A DNA stretch of 14,903 nt from an uncultured Eubacterium sp. (GCA_910579075.1 CAJTSV010000062.1:1-14903), one strand, 5' to 3'. Positions 1-5,840 are shown, counted from the first letter of the stretch. A program made the numbers and translations. Notes: generated from the sequence alone by a model not told the origin.

Positions 1-43
1 GTTCTCTGGTCAAAGACGCTATATACGGATAAGAATGATCCAT
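1..43 (-). CDS. 5' end of an unidentified gene, cut by the window edge
   Basis: An ATG at 43-41 opens a frame that reads MDHSYPYIASLTRE and leaves the window in a codon beginning with C. It is preceded by TAAGGAGG, in which the TAA is the stop codon of the upstream regulator, so the two genes are only 14 nt apart and almost certainly co-transcribed and translationally coupled. Fourteen residues are too few to assign a family. The SLTRE opening vaguely recalls DUF1819/BrxA-type proteins of BREX loci, but that is recollection of a pattern and not evidence. The strong ribosome binding site and tight spacing are why I call it a real gene. Confidence 0.7.
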   Translation of the reverse strand, partial: MDHSYPYIASLTRE

Positions 44-57
44 AATGTTTTGCCTCC

Positions 58-276
58 TTACGGTTCCTCTTTTTTATCAGGAACAAATTCCATGATGTCT
101 CCAACATCGCAATTTAATACGGAACAAATTTTTTCTAATACATCCATGCTGACATTTTCACCTTTAGACAGCTTCGACATTGTTGTCGTACTGAAACCAG
201 TCTGCAAGCGTAAGTCTATTTTTATCATGTCTTTATCAATCAGCATTTTCCACAGCTTTTTATAGCATACTGCCAT
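58..276 (-). CDS. small XRE/Cro-CI-type helix-turn-helix transcriptional regulator
   Basis: A 72-residue single-domain DNA-binding protein. Residues 4-64 form the compact five-helix XRE fold: YKKLWKMLIDKDM is helix 1, followed by the HTH pair around LRLQTGFSTTTMSKLSKGE (22-40), then VLEKICSVLNCDVGDIMEF (47-65), which is the typical ending of the one-domain XRE family. There is no effector or dimerisation domain. I chose the start at 276 because AGAGGTG lies at normal spacing before it; an in-frame ATG at 294 would add MVRGDN without a better site. The gene ends inside the ribosome binding site of the next gene (1-43), so it heads a two-or-more gene cassette and probably controls that cassette. 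Regulators of this shape are common at the front of restriction, phage-defence and conjugative modules, but also occur as free-standing genes. Confidence 0.85.
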   Translation of the reverse strand: MAVCYKKLWKMLIDKDMIKIDLRLQTGFSTTTMSKLSKGENVSMDVLEKICSVLNCDVGDIMEFVPDKKEEP

Positions 277-444
277 ATTGTCACCTCTTACCATTATTCC
301 TTCTCAAAGTTCAGTATTCTCGTTACTTCCTCTATCATAAGGGTAAAAATAAGGGAAAATACATATCATTTCACTAATAAACAGGCTGAGATACCTGTAA
401 AACGGGAAAAGTTACCCGGATTTTTAGGCAAACCGGAAGTTATT

Positions 445-633
445 TTAAAGAACATTGACTAATATAACCATAATTATCACAAAAACAATCTGAAATACCC
501 ATGTCCGCTTACTTCCAAAATTTATGGTATAGCCAAACCCGCTTCGCGGTCTCTTAACAATTACTCTTTTATCTTCTCTGTTAAAATATAGTCTTCCCGT
601 TAGCCAGCCATCGTCTCTATTGTTTGATTTCAT
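445..633 (-). CDS. DUF5808-like small single-pass membrane protein
   Basis: A 62-residue protein. Residues 9-39 carry GWLTGRLYFNREDKRVIVKR followed by SGFGYTINFG, which fits the DUF5808 pattern as I know it: a W-x-x-G-x-x-Y-x-N-x-x-D core, then a basic stretch, then G-x-T-x-N-F. Residues 44-62 (TWVFQIVFVIIMVILVNVL) are a single hydrophobic helix ending at the stop codon, so the DUF5808 motif should lie on one side of the membrane and the helix should be a tail anchor. In larger relatives DUF5808 sits at the end of multi-pass DUF1648-type membrane proteins; here it stands alone. The ribosome binding site AAAGGAG is at ideal spacing before 633, and a promoter lies just upstream. The function is unknown. 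Confidence 0.75.
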   Translation of the reverse strand: MKSNNRDDGWLTGRLYFNREDKRVIVKRPRSGFGYTINFGSKRTWVFQIVFVIIMVILVNVL

Positions 634-669
634 AAAGTTCTCCTTTGCAGCTTCTGATTTATATACCTG

Positions 670-698
670 ATTATAAAATATCTGTCTGCTGCCTGCAA
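670..698 (-). promoter_or_regulatory. predicted sigma-A promoter for the DUF5808-like gene
   Basis: On the minus strand TTGCAG (698-693) and a perfect TATAAT (675-670) are separated by 17 nt. Transcription would start near 663, giving a leader of about 30 nt that contains the ribosome binding site. The -35 box matches consensus only in its TTG half. Confidence 0.6.
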
Positions 699-779
699 TG
701 TATATTTATAAGACCGTTTTTCGCAGGTACAAAATTTCAAAAAGGGCGTAATTTATTTACTTTTTGTATGGAGCTTTTC

Positions 780-940
780 ATCCGGCATCCTTTCTTTTTC
801 TTGTTTTTTATGTTATTGTATGGCCTGCTTTATTTTTTCTGTTTTGTATTTTTTACATGACATTCTTTATTTTTTCTATTTTCTATGTTGTATCTTTCAT
901 CTGACATCCTTTATTTTTTACTATTTTCTGAATATATTCC
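780..940. repeat. degenerate T-rich tandem repeats in the intergenic region
   Basis: Four imperfect units are spaced roughly 33-44 bp apart. The first three run about 786-820, 828-858 and 861-895, and the fourth starts at 905. Their shared core is CATCCTTTATTTTTTCTATTTTCTATG with variants (CATCCTTTCTTTTTC, CTGCTTTATTTTTTC, GACATTCTTTATTTT, GACATCCTTTATTTT). The plus strand is almost pure pyrimidine and the minus strand A-rich. The open frames across it encode only Phe/Tyr/Leu/Ile-rich strings created by the base composition. The function is unknown. Confidence 0.5.
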
Positions 941-963
941 AAAAATACCCGCCCGCTTGCTAT

Positions 964-989
964 TATACTTCTAAATATTTTGCCGATAT
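964..989 (+). promoter_or_regulatory. candidate sigma-28 (SigD/FliA) promoter for the flagellin gene
   Basis: GCCGATAT at 982-989 is an exact copy of the sigma-28 -10 element. The -35 position holds TATA at 964-967 with a 14-nt gap, three of four matches to TAAA, so the -35 half is weak. Flagellin genes are the classic sigma-28 targets, which supports the call. The start site would be near 996 and the leader about 470 nt, unusually long. Confidence 0.5.
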
Positions 990-1058
990 TATTAATAGTA
1001 TTTTATGTTTGACAGAATACATGGAAGTATTTGGCACATGCCTGGATTTTTACATCAC

Positions 1059-1164
1059 AGACAGCCGCAGCCCTGCTGTCTCGAAGGACAGGCATGCTAT
1101 CATCATGGAGGAGAAGTCAGCATTTTAGGGCATGTCTTAAAAATGCTTTTCGTAAGATGTTTTT
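1059..1164 (+). promoter_or_regulatory. possible attenuator-like hairpin cluster in the flagellin leader
   Basis: Four short hairpins can be drawn in two mutually exclusive pairs. Upstream, AGACAGC (1059-1065) pairs with GCTGTCT (1075-1081), or CTGTC (1076-1080) pairs with GACAG (1087-1091). Downstream, AGCATTTT (1119-1126) pairs with AAAATGCT (1140-1147) followed by TTTTC, or ATGTCTTA (1132-1139) pairs with TAAGATGT (1153-1160, two G-U pairs) followed by TTTTC. The stems are AT-rich and short, so this could be chance. It does not match the c-di-GMP (GEMM) riboswitch as I know it. Confidence 0.3.
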
Positions 1165-1391
1165 CACAGTTTGTGGAGAAAGCATATTACGGAAATGATT
1201 TTTTTTACATGTCTGGGTATAACCGTTTCTGACACAGGCTGTTTTATTTTTGACCGTTCAGCATCCGTTCTTTTCTGTGCATTTTTCCTTCATCCAGCCG
1301 TACTCAGGGTTCCTGTCCACAGGCCGTTAAAAACTTCCATCCCAGTTTTTATAAATCTCACAAAAACAATACACGCCAGTTCAGATTTGCC

Positions 1392-1400
1392 TGATATAAT
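1392..1400 (+). promoter_or_regulatory. possible extended -10 sigma-A promoter close to the flagellin gene
   Basis: TGATATAAT is a perfect extended -10 element (TG-n-TATAAT). There is no recognisable -35 box 17 nt upstream, so activity would depend on the extended -10 alone. It would give a leader of about 60 nt and offers an alternative to the distal sigma-28-type promoter. Confidence 0.35.
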
Positions 1401-1465
1401 TTCCAAAAAACAGAGCCTGGGTATTTCTGAGCTGCTGCTATTTTCAAAGGAGGCTGCCTGCGGTC

Positions 1466-3961
1466 ATGTTTATACAGCATAATATGGAAGCATCCATGGC
1501 AAACCACTGCCTGGATTTGAACCAGAAAAATTTGAAAGTATCATCCCAAAGGCTCGCGTCCGGCTACCGCATCAATTCTGCCGCGGATGATGCAGCCGGA
1601 CTGAAAATATCCGAAAAAATGCGCTCGCAGATTCGCGGGCTGAACCGTGCATCCGATAACCTCGGGGAAGGGATTGCACTGTGCCAGGTCGCCGACGGCG
1701 CACTGCAGGAAGTCCACGCCATGCTCCAGCGCATGGTTGAGCTGTCCGTACAGGCAGGAAACGATACCAATGATGCCGGAGACCGTTTCGCTATCCAGCA
1801 GGAAATCGACGAGCTGCGCAGCGAAATCAACCGCATCAGTACAGACACGGAATATAACAAGCTCAAACTATTTAAGCCGACCAATGTCCCTCAAATGGAA
1901 GGAAAGCCGAACGATATTATGATTTTCCACGAAACCGGGCCGGATGGAAAGCCGCGTCCGGGCGGGATTTTTTATAACGGGGTGCGCGTTCCGTATTCCA
2001 GCATGGGTCTGAAATTTGACAGCAATGAAAATATTGTGGCTGGAACATACCCTGTATCTTTTCAGGCAGAAGATGGCAATACGACTACTATCGAACTGAT
2101 TTTTGACGGCGGAAACCGCGTTCCAAGCGGACGGCAGTATACGCTGATTCCAGATAAGGAAGGAATTTATATTGATAATATCCTGCATTCGTGGGATTCT
2201 ATCAAAGATGAAAATGGCAAAGGACTGAATCCAGATAAGATACAGGGCGGGAATTACTCTTTCAAGCATGCAGGAATTACATTCAGCTTTGAAGTAGACA
2301 ATGGCAAAGACCTGGATTCGCTGATTGAGGAGCTTCAAAAAGACGGCCTGACGACTTATGAGCTGCGCAGTGCGGACTGGTATACGGAAGAAGTTAAAAT
2401 TAATCCATACATAAGCATCCTGGACATCAATATTCCGCCCGTTGAAGACCATTTGATACCTGGCGATAAAATTGATAATATCACCCATTATGCCATGTAT
2501 GCTGATGAAAACGAGCTTTATTTATACATTCCAGCAGATCAGAGCATGACAGGGCAGAAACAGATACTGACCCGGTTAAACTGGAAGGATATCGGCCTGT
2601 CAGAATCGTCAGAATGGATGTCTGGCGGAAATTCCTGTGTAAACCCCGGAGCCGGATGGACTGGTACAACTGCGAATCCAAAGCCTGGTGGCGGATGGAA
2701 TATTACAACTGGCAGCAACGAGGGAAGCCATGTCACAAACGGCGAACAGTATCGGGTATACCAATATATTGATTTTAATACCGGCATCAAAATTGGCTTT
2801 ACTATTGATTCCGAAGTCAGCAAGCAGGAACTGATTGACGCCATTAACTCCTGGAAAATTGTAACGGAAACCAATAACCGGATGGAAGTGAGCGTTTCGA
2901 AAAATGACCCGAAGCATCCACTTAAATATGTATCACATTCTTCTACACTAGATGCCTATGGCACACAATATGATATGGGCTTATGCCAGGAGAAACTGAA
3001 AAGGCCCTTTACGCTTGCTTCAAAGGAACCTATTGTAGATGGAAATCAGCTGTCCTTTACGATGACAGATGCATATAATAACCCCTACAAATATACATGC
3101 TCTACATCCTTAGACAGCATCAAATCACAGGCAGCCGGCCATTTAGACAGCCTGATTGAAAGTTACCGGCGGAGAATTGAATATAACCTGAACAATGGCC
3201 TGAATCCAGGCTCCGGCATGCCAGGTACCAGCTCTACAAGATATTTATCGTTTATATCCAATCCTGGCGGATATAACATGACATTCAGCTACCAAGAAAA
3301 TCTTTCCGGCATCCTGAATCCGAATGACACAGACCTGTTTCAAAGAGTCCAGGACCCTGATACGAAAAAATGGACTGTAACATTTAATACAAACAAGAAA
3401 AACGAGCTTGTTCAAAAAACAGAAGAAATTGCGAATGAAATTACAGATTCCCTGAAAAATATCGAAATCGATATCAAGACAAATGGCGAAATCAAGGTCG
3501 ATAACTCCATCAGTTCACCATTACTGACTGAAAACATCCGCTACAACACCCAGGTCATCTCCGGCGGCCGTGAAATCAAAATCCAGTCCAGCGACAACGC
3601 ATGGGACCACATCAAAATTGAACTGCCGGGCATGAACGCTGCCATTATCGGGGTTTCAGACCTGGATGTCTCAAGCTATGCTGCTGCGTCTGCATCGATT
3701 GAGAAAATACACAAGGCGATTGACATCGTCTCCGGGATGCGCAGCCATTTCGGTGCTTTGCAAAACCGGATGGAATCGGCCATGGCTGTGGACGATATTA
3801 TGGCAGAAAATACACAGGCCGCAGAATCCCGCATCCGGGATGCCGATATGGCAAAAGAATCACTGGAATTTACAAAGCATAATATTTTAAAGCAGGCAGC
3901 TGAATCCGTACTGGCACAGGCAAACCATTCCAAAGACGGAATCCTGTCACTGCTGCAATAA
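1466..3961 (+). CDS. fliC: flagellin, unusually large (831 residues), filament subunit
   Basis: The secreted subunit that polymerises into the flagellar filament. The N-terminal D0/D1 helices (residues 1-136) carry the hallmark RLASGYRINSAADDAAGLKI (29-48), and the C-terminal D1/D0 helices (720-831) end in AESVLAQANHSKDGILSLLQ. About 580 residues lie between (137-719), against roughly 200-280 for common D2/D3 regions, so the surface-exposed domain is greatly enlarged. That insert contains a Gly/Pro/Trp-rich stretch (386-412) and two similar beta segments (263-300 and 431-478). Residues matching the TLR5 contacts of Salmonella FliC (R90, L94, E114) are present as R89, L93 and E113. There are five cysteines (15, 73, 391, 507, 545), odd for a flagellin. 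No HExxH metalloprotease motif is present. The start at 1466 gives the family's MxIxxN opening; AAAGGAGG ends 12 nt before it, a slightly long gap. No other flagellar gene is nearby. Confidence 0.96.
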   Translation: MFIQHNMEASMANHCLDLNQKNLKVSSQRLASGYRINSAADDAAGLKISEKMRSQIRGLNRASDNLGEGIALCQVADGALQEVHAMLQRMVELSVQAGNDTNDAGDRFAIQQEIDELRSEINRISTDTEYNKLKLFKPTNVPQMEGKPNDIMIFHETGPDGKPRPGGIFYNGVRVPYSSMGLKFDSNENIVAGTYPVSFQAEDGNTTTIELIFDGGNRVPSGRQYTLIPDKEGIYIDNILHSWDSIKDENGKGLNPDKIQGGNYSFKHAGITFSFEVDNGKDLDSLIEELQKDGLTTYELRSADWYTEEVKINPYISILDINIPPVEDHLIPGDKIDNITHYAMYADENELYLYIPADQSMTGQKQILTRLNWKDIGLSESSEWMSGGNSCVNPGAGWTGTTANPKPGGGWNITTGSNEGSHVTNGEQYRVYQYIDFNTGIKIGFTIDSEVSKQELIDAINSWKIVTETNNRMEVSVSKNDPKHPLKYVSHSSTLDAYGTQYDMGLCQEKLKRPFTLASKEPIVDGNQLSFTMTDAYNNPYKYTCSTSLDSIKSQAAGHLDSLIESYRRRIEYNLNNGLNPGSGMPGTSSTRYLSFISNPGGYNMTFSYQENLSGILNPNDTDLFQRVQDPDTKKWTVTFNTNKKNELVQKTEEIANEITDSLKNIEIDIKTNGEIKVDNSISSPLLTENIRYNTQVISGGREIKIQSSDNAWDHIKIELPGMNAAIIGVSDLDVSSYAAASASIEKIHKAIDIVSGMRSHFGALQNRMESAMAVDDIMAENTQAAESRIRDADMAKESLEFTKHNILKQAAESVLAQANHSKDGILSLLQ

Positions 3962-4059
3962 CGGTACAGGCTGTTTCACAGAAAATCCAGCAAAAAAACT
4001 TCCATAATAATAAATAGTACAGTCTGTCCCAGCTGAAAAACCAGCAACAAATCCAATAA

Positions 4060-4106
4060 AAATTCAGCAGGCTGTTTATGATAAAAGCATCCAGCCTGCT
4101 GAATTT
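4060..4106 (-). terminator. shared hairpin terminator between flagellin and toxin-antitoxin genes
   Basis: A perfect 15-bp inverted repeat, AAATTCAGCAGGCTG (4060-4074) and CAGCCTGCTGAATTT (4092-4106), with a 17-nt loop. Read on the minus strand it is followed by TTTTATT, a good U-tract for ending the toxin-antitoxin transcript. In the plus direction only the three Ts of the arm follow, so it would be weaker for the flagellin, which has no better candidate in 3962-4059. Confidence 0.75.
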
Positions 4107-4137
4107 CAAAGATGACCGATTCCATTATCCAAATCAG

Positions 4138-4449
4138 CTAAAGCTGCCTTTCTATATCACGGCCTCCATACATGACACGGATAACTGTCACTATTTTTGT
4201 TTTCTTTTGTGCTATATACAGAACCATATAATTATCCACTGGAAAAAGACGCAGTCCCCGGCTGTGCCATGGTTCTTTTTCATATAATCGGAAACGCTCA
4301 GGCATTTTTTCAAGACTCATAATGCTCTTTTCCAGCCGTGCAAGCTGCCTTCTGGCATTTTCAGGCGACCTCAGTTCAAAAACAATATACTGATAAATCT
4401 CCCTCAGGTCATTATCTGCCTGCTCCGAGATTTCCACCTCAAACATCAT
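4138..4449 (-). CDS. RelE/ParE-family toxin of a type II toxin-antitoxin pair
   Basis: A 103-residue protein with the ParE/RelE fold signature: an N-terminal strand VEISEQADNDLREIYQYI (5-22), two helices with NARRQLARLEKSIMSLEKMP (31-50), then the strands RGLRLFPVDNYMVLYIA (64-80) and VTVIRVMYGGRD (87-98). The spacing and the RVMYGGRD ending are typical of the family. RelE-type members cut mRNA in the ribosome and ParE-type members poison gyrase; this sequence cannot be placed confidently in either activity class. Its ATG overlaps the antitoxin stop by 4 nt (ATGA at 4449-4446), so it is translationally coupled to and neutralised by the upstream gene product. A second ATG follows the first directly. 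The length is normal, with no sign of decay. Confidence 0.88.
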   Translation of the reverse strand: MMFEVEISEQADNDLREIYQYIVFELRSPENARRQLARLEKSIMSLEKMPERFRLYEKEPWHSRGLRLFPVDNYMVLYIAQKKTKIVTVIRVMYGGRDIERQL

Positions 4450-4751
4450 AAACCATAATCCCTGCGAATATCCGCAAATACCCTGCCTGCATTTTTTGTG
4501 CGGCCTGCCTGCATATCCGCATATCCTTTCTCCAGCTCCTGATTCAGCCGGGTTTCTGACAGGCTGCTCATATCAGCGGGCCCTGCAGATGGAATTTTTA
4601 CATCAAATGGAATTCCCCCATGCAGAATAATCTGTTTATAAAACATATTAATAGCATTCGAAGCCGGAATTCCAAGTGCCGATAAAATACGCTCTGCCTG
4701 TTCTTTTACTTCTGGTTCTATTCTTGCATATAGATTTGCTGACTTTGCCAT
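4446..4751 (-). CDS. RelB/DinJ-family antitoxin
   Basis: A 101-residue antitoxin. Residues 1-52 form the ribbon-helix-helix DNA-binding and dimerisation part: MAKSANLYARIEPEVKEQ, then AERILSALGIPASNAINMFY and QIILHGGIPFDVKIP. The ILSALGIPASNAINMFYKQI segment is the RelB/DinJ signature. The charged C-terminal half (residues 61-101) would wrap the toxin. The start at 4751 was chosen because AAAAGGAG sits at good spacing before it and the family begins here; the frame stays open to 4952, but that extension crosses the promoter and terminator and is not family-like. The first gene of a two-gene operon, it probably represses its own promoter (4825-4853), alone and better with the toxin, as is known for this family. 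I see no clear palindromic operator. Confidence 0.88.
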   Translation of the reverse strand: MAKSANLYARIEPEVKEQAERILSALGIPASNAINMFYKQIILHGGIPFDVKIPSAGPADMSSLSETRLNQELEKGYADMQAGRTKNAGRVFADIRRDYGL

Positions 4752-4824
4752 AATGTACGCTCCTTTTCCAAAAACGCTATAAATACTGTGAACTTTATCT
4801 GCCTTTTGTAACATAGGCACTTTC

Positions 4825-4853
4825 ATTATACGCAATTGTCCACACATCAGCAA
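4825..4853 (-). promoter_or_regulatory. predicted promoter of the toxin-antitoxin operon
   Basis: On the minus strand TTGCTG (4853-4848) and a perfect TATAAT (4830-4825) are 17 nt apart. Transcription would begin near 4818, about 67 nt before the antitoxin start. The promoter lies between the antitoxin gene and the terminator of the upstream alarmone synthetase, so the module is an independent transcription unit. Confidence 0.65.
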
Positions 4854-4895
4854 TACTTTTTGTATATTATTGAGAAAATAAACACATGCCCTGTC

Positions 4896-4941
4896 AAAAA
4901 GAAGCAGGCGCACGGCCTTCCCCGTACTCCTGCTTCTTTTT
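4896..4941 (-). terminator. bidirectional-looking terminator after the alarmone synthetase gene
   Basis: A perfect 13-bp inverted repeat, AAAAAGAAGCAGG (4896-4908) and CCTGCTTCTTTTT (4929-4941), encloses a 20-nt loop that can itself pair as ACGG/CCGT. On the minus strand the 3' arm supplies a TTTTT tract. It starts 10 nt after the synthetase stop codon and isolates that gene from the toxin-antitoxin operon. Confidence 0.85.
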
Positions 4942-4951
4942 CCTATAAGCA

Positions 4952-5635
4952 CTATGCACTATGCACTTTTGCGCTGTGCATTTTTGCTCCATGCACTTTT
5001 GCCTGTTCTTTTGCGATTAGAATTGCGTTATTCAGCGAAAGCATCTTTGCGTCCAGCTGTGACACAATATCTGAACACTCCCGCAAATCCCGGCTGATGT
5101 ACTCCGGCGCGTGGCCTTCAAATTTATAATAAATTTTGTGCTCCAGGCTCGCCCAGAAATCCATTGCCATTGTCCGTATCTGAATTTCTACTCTCGTATT
5201 TACAACCCGGTCAGATAAAAATACCGGAACAGTGACAAGCATATGATAGCTCTTATAACCGCTGTCTTTTGGATGCCTGATATAATCCTTTACGGAAACT
5301 ACGGTCAGGTCGTTCTGCCTGCCAATCATGTCCGCCACCCGGTAAATGTCCGAGGTAAACGAGCATACAATCCGGATTCCGGCAATGTCGTTGACATAGC
5401 TGACCATATTTTCAATTGATACTTCTTTGCCATAACGCTTTAGTTTCTTGCAAATGCTTTCCGGGGTCTTCACTCTTGATTTGATATATTCAATCGGGTT
5501 GTACTGATGTACATGCTGAAATTCATCATTCAAAATCTCAAGCTTTGTCCCTACTTCCTTGATTGCCGAGTTGTACAGGAACATCATCGTTTCCCAGCTC
5601 TCGACATCTTCGCTCAGCCTTTGTGGTGCATCCAT
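4952..5635 (-). CDS. relQ: small alarmone synthetase, RelQ-like (p)ppGpp synthetase
   Basis: A 227-residue cytoplasmic GTP/GDP pyrophosphokinase that transfers pyrophosphate from ATP to make (p)ppGpp, the stringent-response signal. It has only the synthetase domain: no HD hydrolase part and no TGS/ACT region, as in small alarmone synthetases. Visible motifs are YNPIEYIKSRVKTPESI (45-61), NDIAGIRIVCSF with catalytic D83 (82-93), YIRHPKDSGYKSYHM (118-132), the GTP-binding type loop, and VEIQIRTMAMDFWASLEHK with E150 (149-167). The order and the IRTMAMDFWA block resemble Bacillus YjbM/RelQ more than RelP. The last 16 residues, AKVHGAKMHSAKVHSA, come from three 15-bp tandem repeats and extend past the usual family end. 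TAGGAGG stands before the start. It has its own promoter and terminator, so it is expressed as a single gene. Confidence 0.93.
   Translation of the reverse strand: MDAPQRLSEDVESWETMMFLYNSAIKEVGTKLEILNDEFQHVHQYNPIEYIKSRVKTPESICKKLKRYGKEVSIENMVSYVNDIAGIRIVCSFTSDIYRVADMIGRQNDLTVVSVKDYIRHPKDSGYKSYHMLVTVPVFLSDRVVNTRVEIQIRTMAMDFWASLEHKIYYKFEGHAPEYISRDLRECSDIVSQLDAKMLSLNNAILIAKEQAKVHGAKMHSAKVHSA
4955..5002 (-). repeat. three 15-bp tandem repeats coding the synthetase C-terminus
   Basis: Read on the minus strand the units are GCAAAAGTGCATGGA, GCAAAAATGCACAGC and GCAAAAGTGCATAGT (5002-4958), encoding AKVHG, AKMHS and AKVHS, followed by a final Ala codon and the stop. Because the unit is five codons, gain or loss of copies keeps the frame. 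A shorter GCACTAT repeat (4956-4969) lies within it. Confidence 0.85.
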
Positions 5636-5759
5636 ATAAAAACCCTCCTACTGCCCAGAAACACATGGACAAACAGCCGGATGCCGGTCATATGCCCTCC
5701 CTGCTGCCATAAAATTGTTTTTGTAACGATTGTTGCACGGCTAACTATTATATATGGAT

Positions 5760-5788
5760 ATTATATCATATTTTATCAAATTGGTTAA
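5760..5788 (-). promoter_or_regulatory. predicted promoter of the alarmone synthetase gene
   Basis: On the minus strand TTAACC (5788-5783), a 17-nt spacer and TATAAT (5765-5760) preceded by TG, making an extended -10. Transcription would start near 5753, giving a leader of about 118 nt. A second TATAAT lies at 5752-5747 without a -35 partner. Confidence 0.6.
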
Positions 5789-5840
5789 CATTTTATTGTA
5801 AAAAAAGAAATTTCATAATTTTTTTCGTATTTTATATGAT

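Larger units (their letters stand above)
634..1465. other. 830-bp gene-free region between divergent genes
   Basis: No convincing protein gene was found on either strand. The open frames at 645-860, 820-1128 and 1171-1482 (plus strand) lack usable ribosome binding sites and have T-rich, low-complexity products. The region holds the minus-strand promoter of the DUF5808-like gene (670-698), the T-rich repeats (780-940), a sigma-28-type -10 box (982-989) and what would be the flagellin leader from about 996 to 1465. Confidence 0.7.

Noticed and set aside
645..1128. Open frames of 71 and 102 codons on the plus strand upstream of the flagellin
   Set aside because: Their products are Phe/Tyr/Leu/Ile strings from T-rich DNA, with no ribosome binding site and no domain.
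1000..1465. A c-di-GMP (GEMM) riboswitch in the flagellin leader
   Set aside because: I looked for the conserved GCAAA/GGUAGC-type core and found no match; the hairpins seen do not fit that fold.
1171..1482. A 103-codon plus-strand frame overlapping the flagellin start
   Set aside because: It has no ribosome binding site, a composition unlike the neighbours and overlaps a certain gene; it is better explained as leader.
1868..2488. A 206-codon antisense frame within the flagellin gene
   Set aside because: It is a shadow of the codon usage of a certain gene, with no recognisable domain or start signal.
1466..3961. Flagellinolysin (flagellin with a metalloprotease insert)
   Set aside because: There is no HExxH motif in the insert; the only His-Glu is in FHETGP.
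4752..4952. N-terminal extension of the antitoxin by 67 residues
   Set aside because: It would cross the promoter and the upstream terminator, does not look like the family, and the start at 4751 has the good ribosome binding site.
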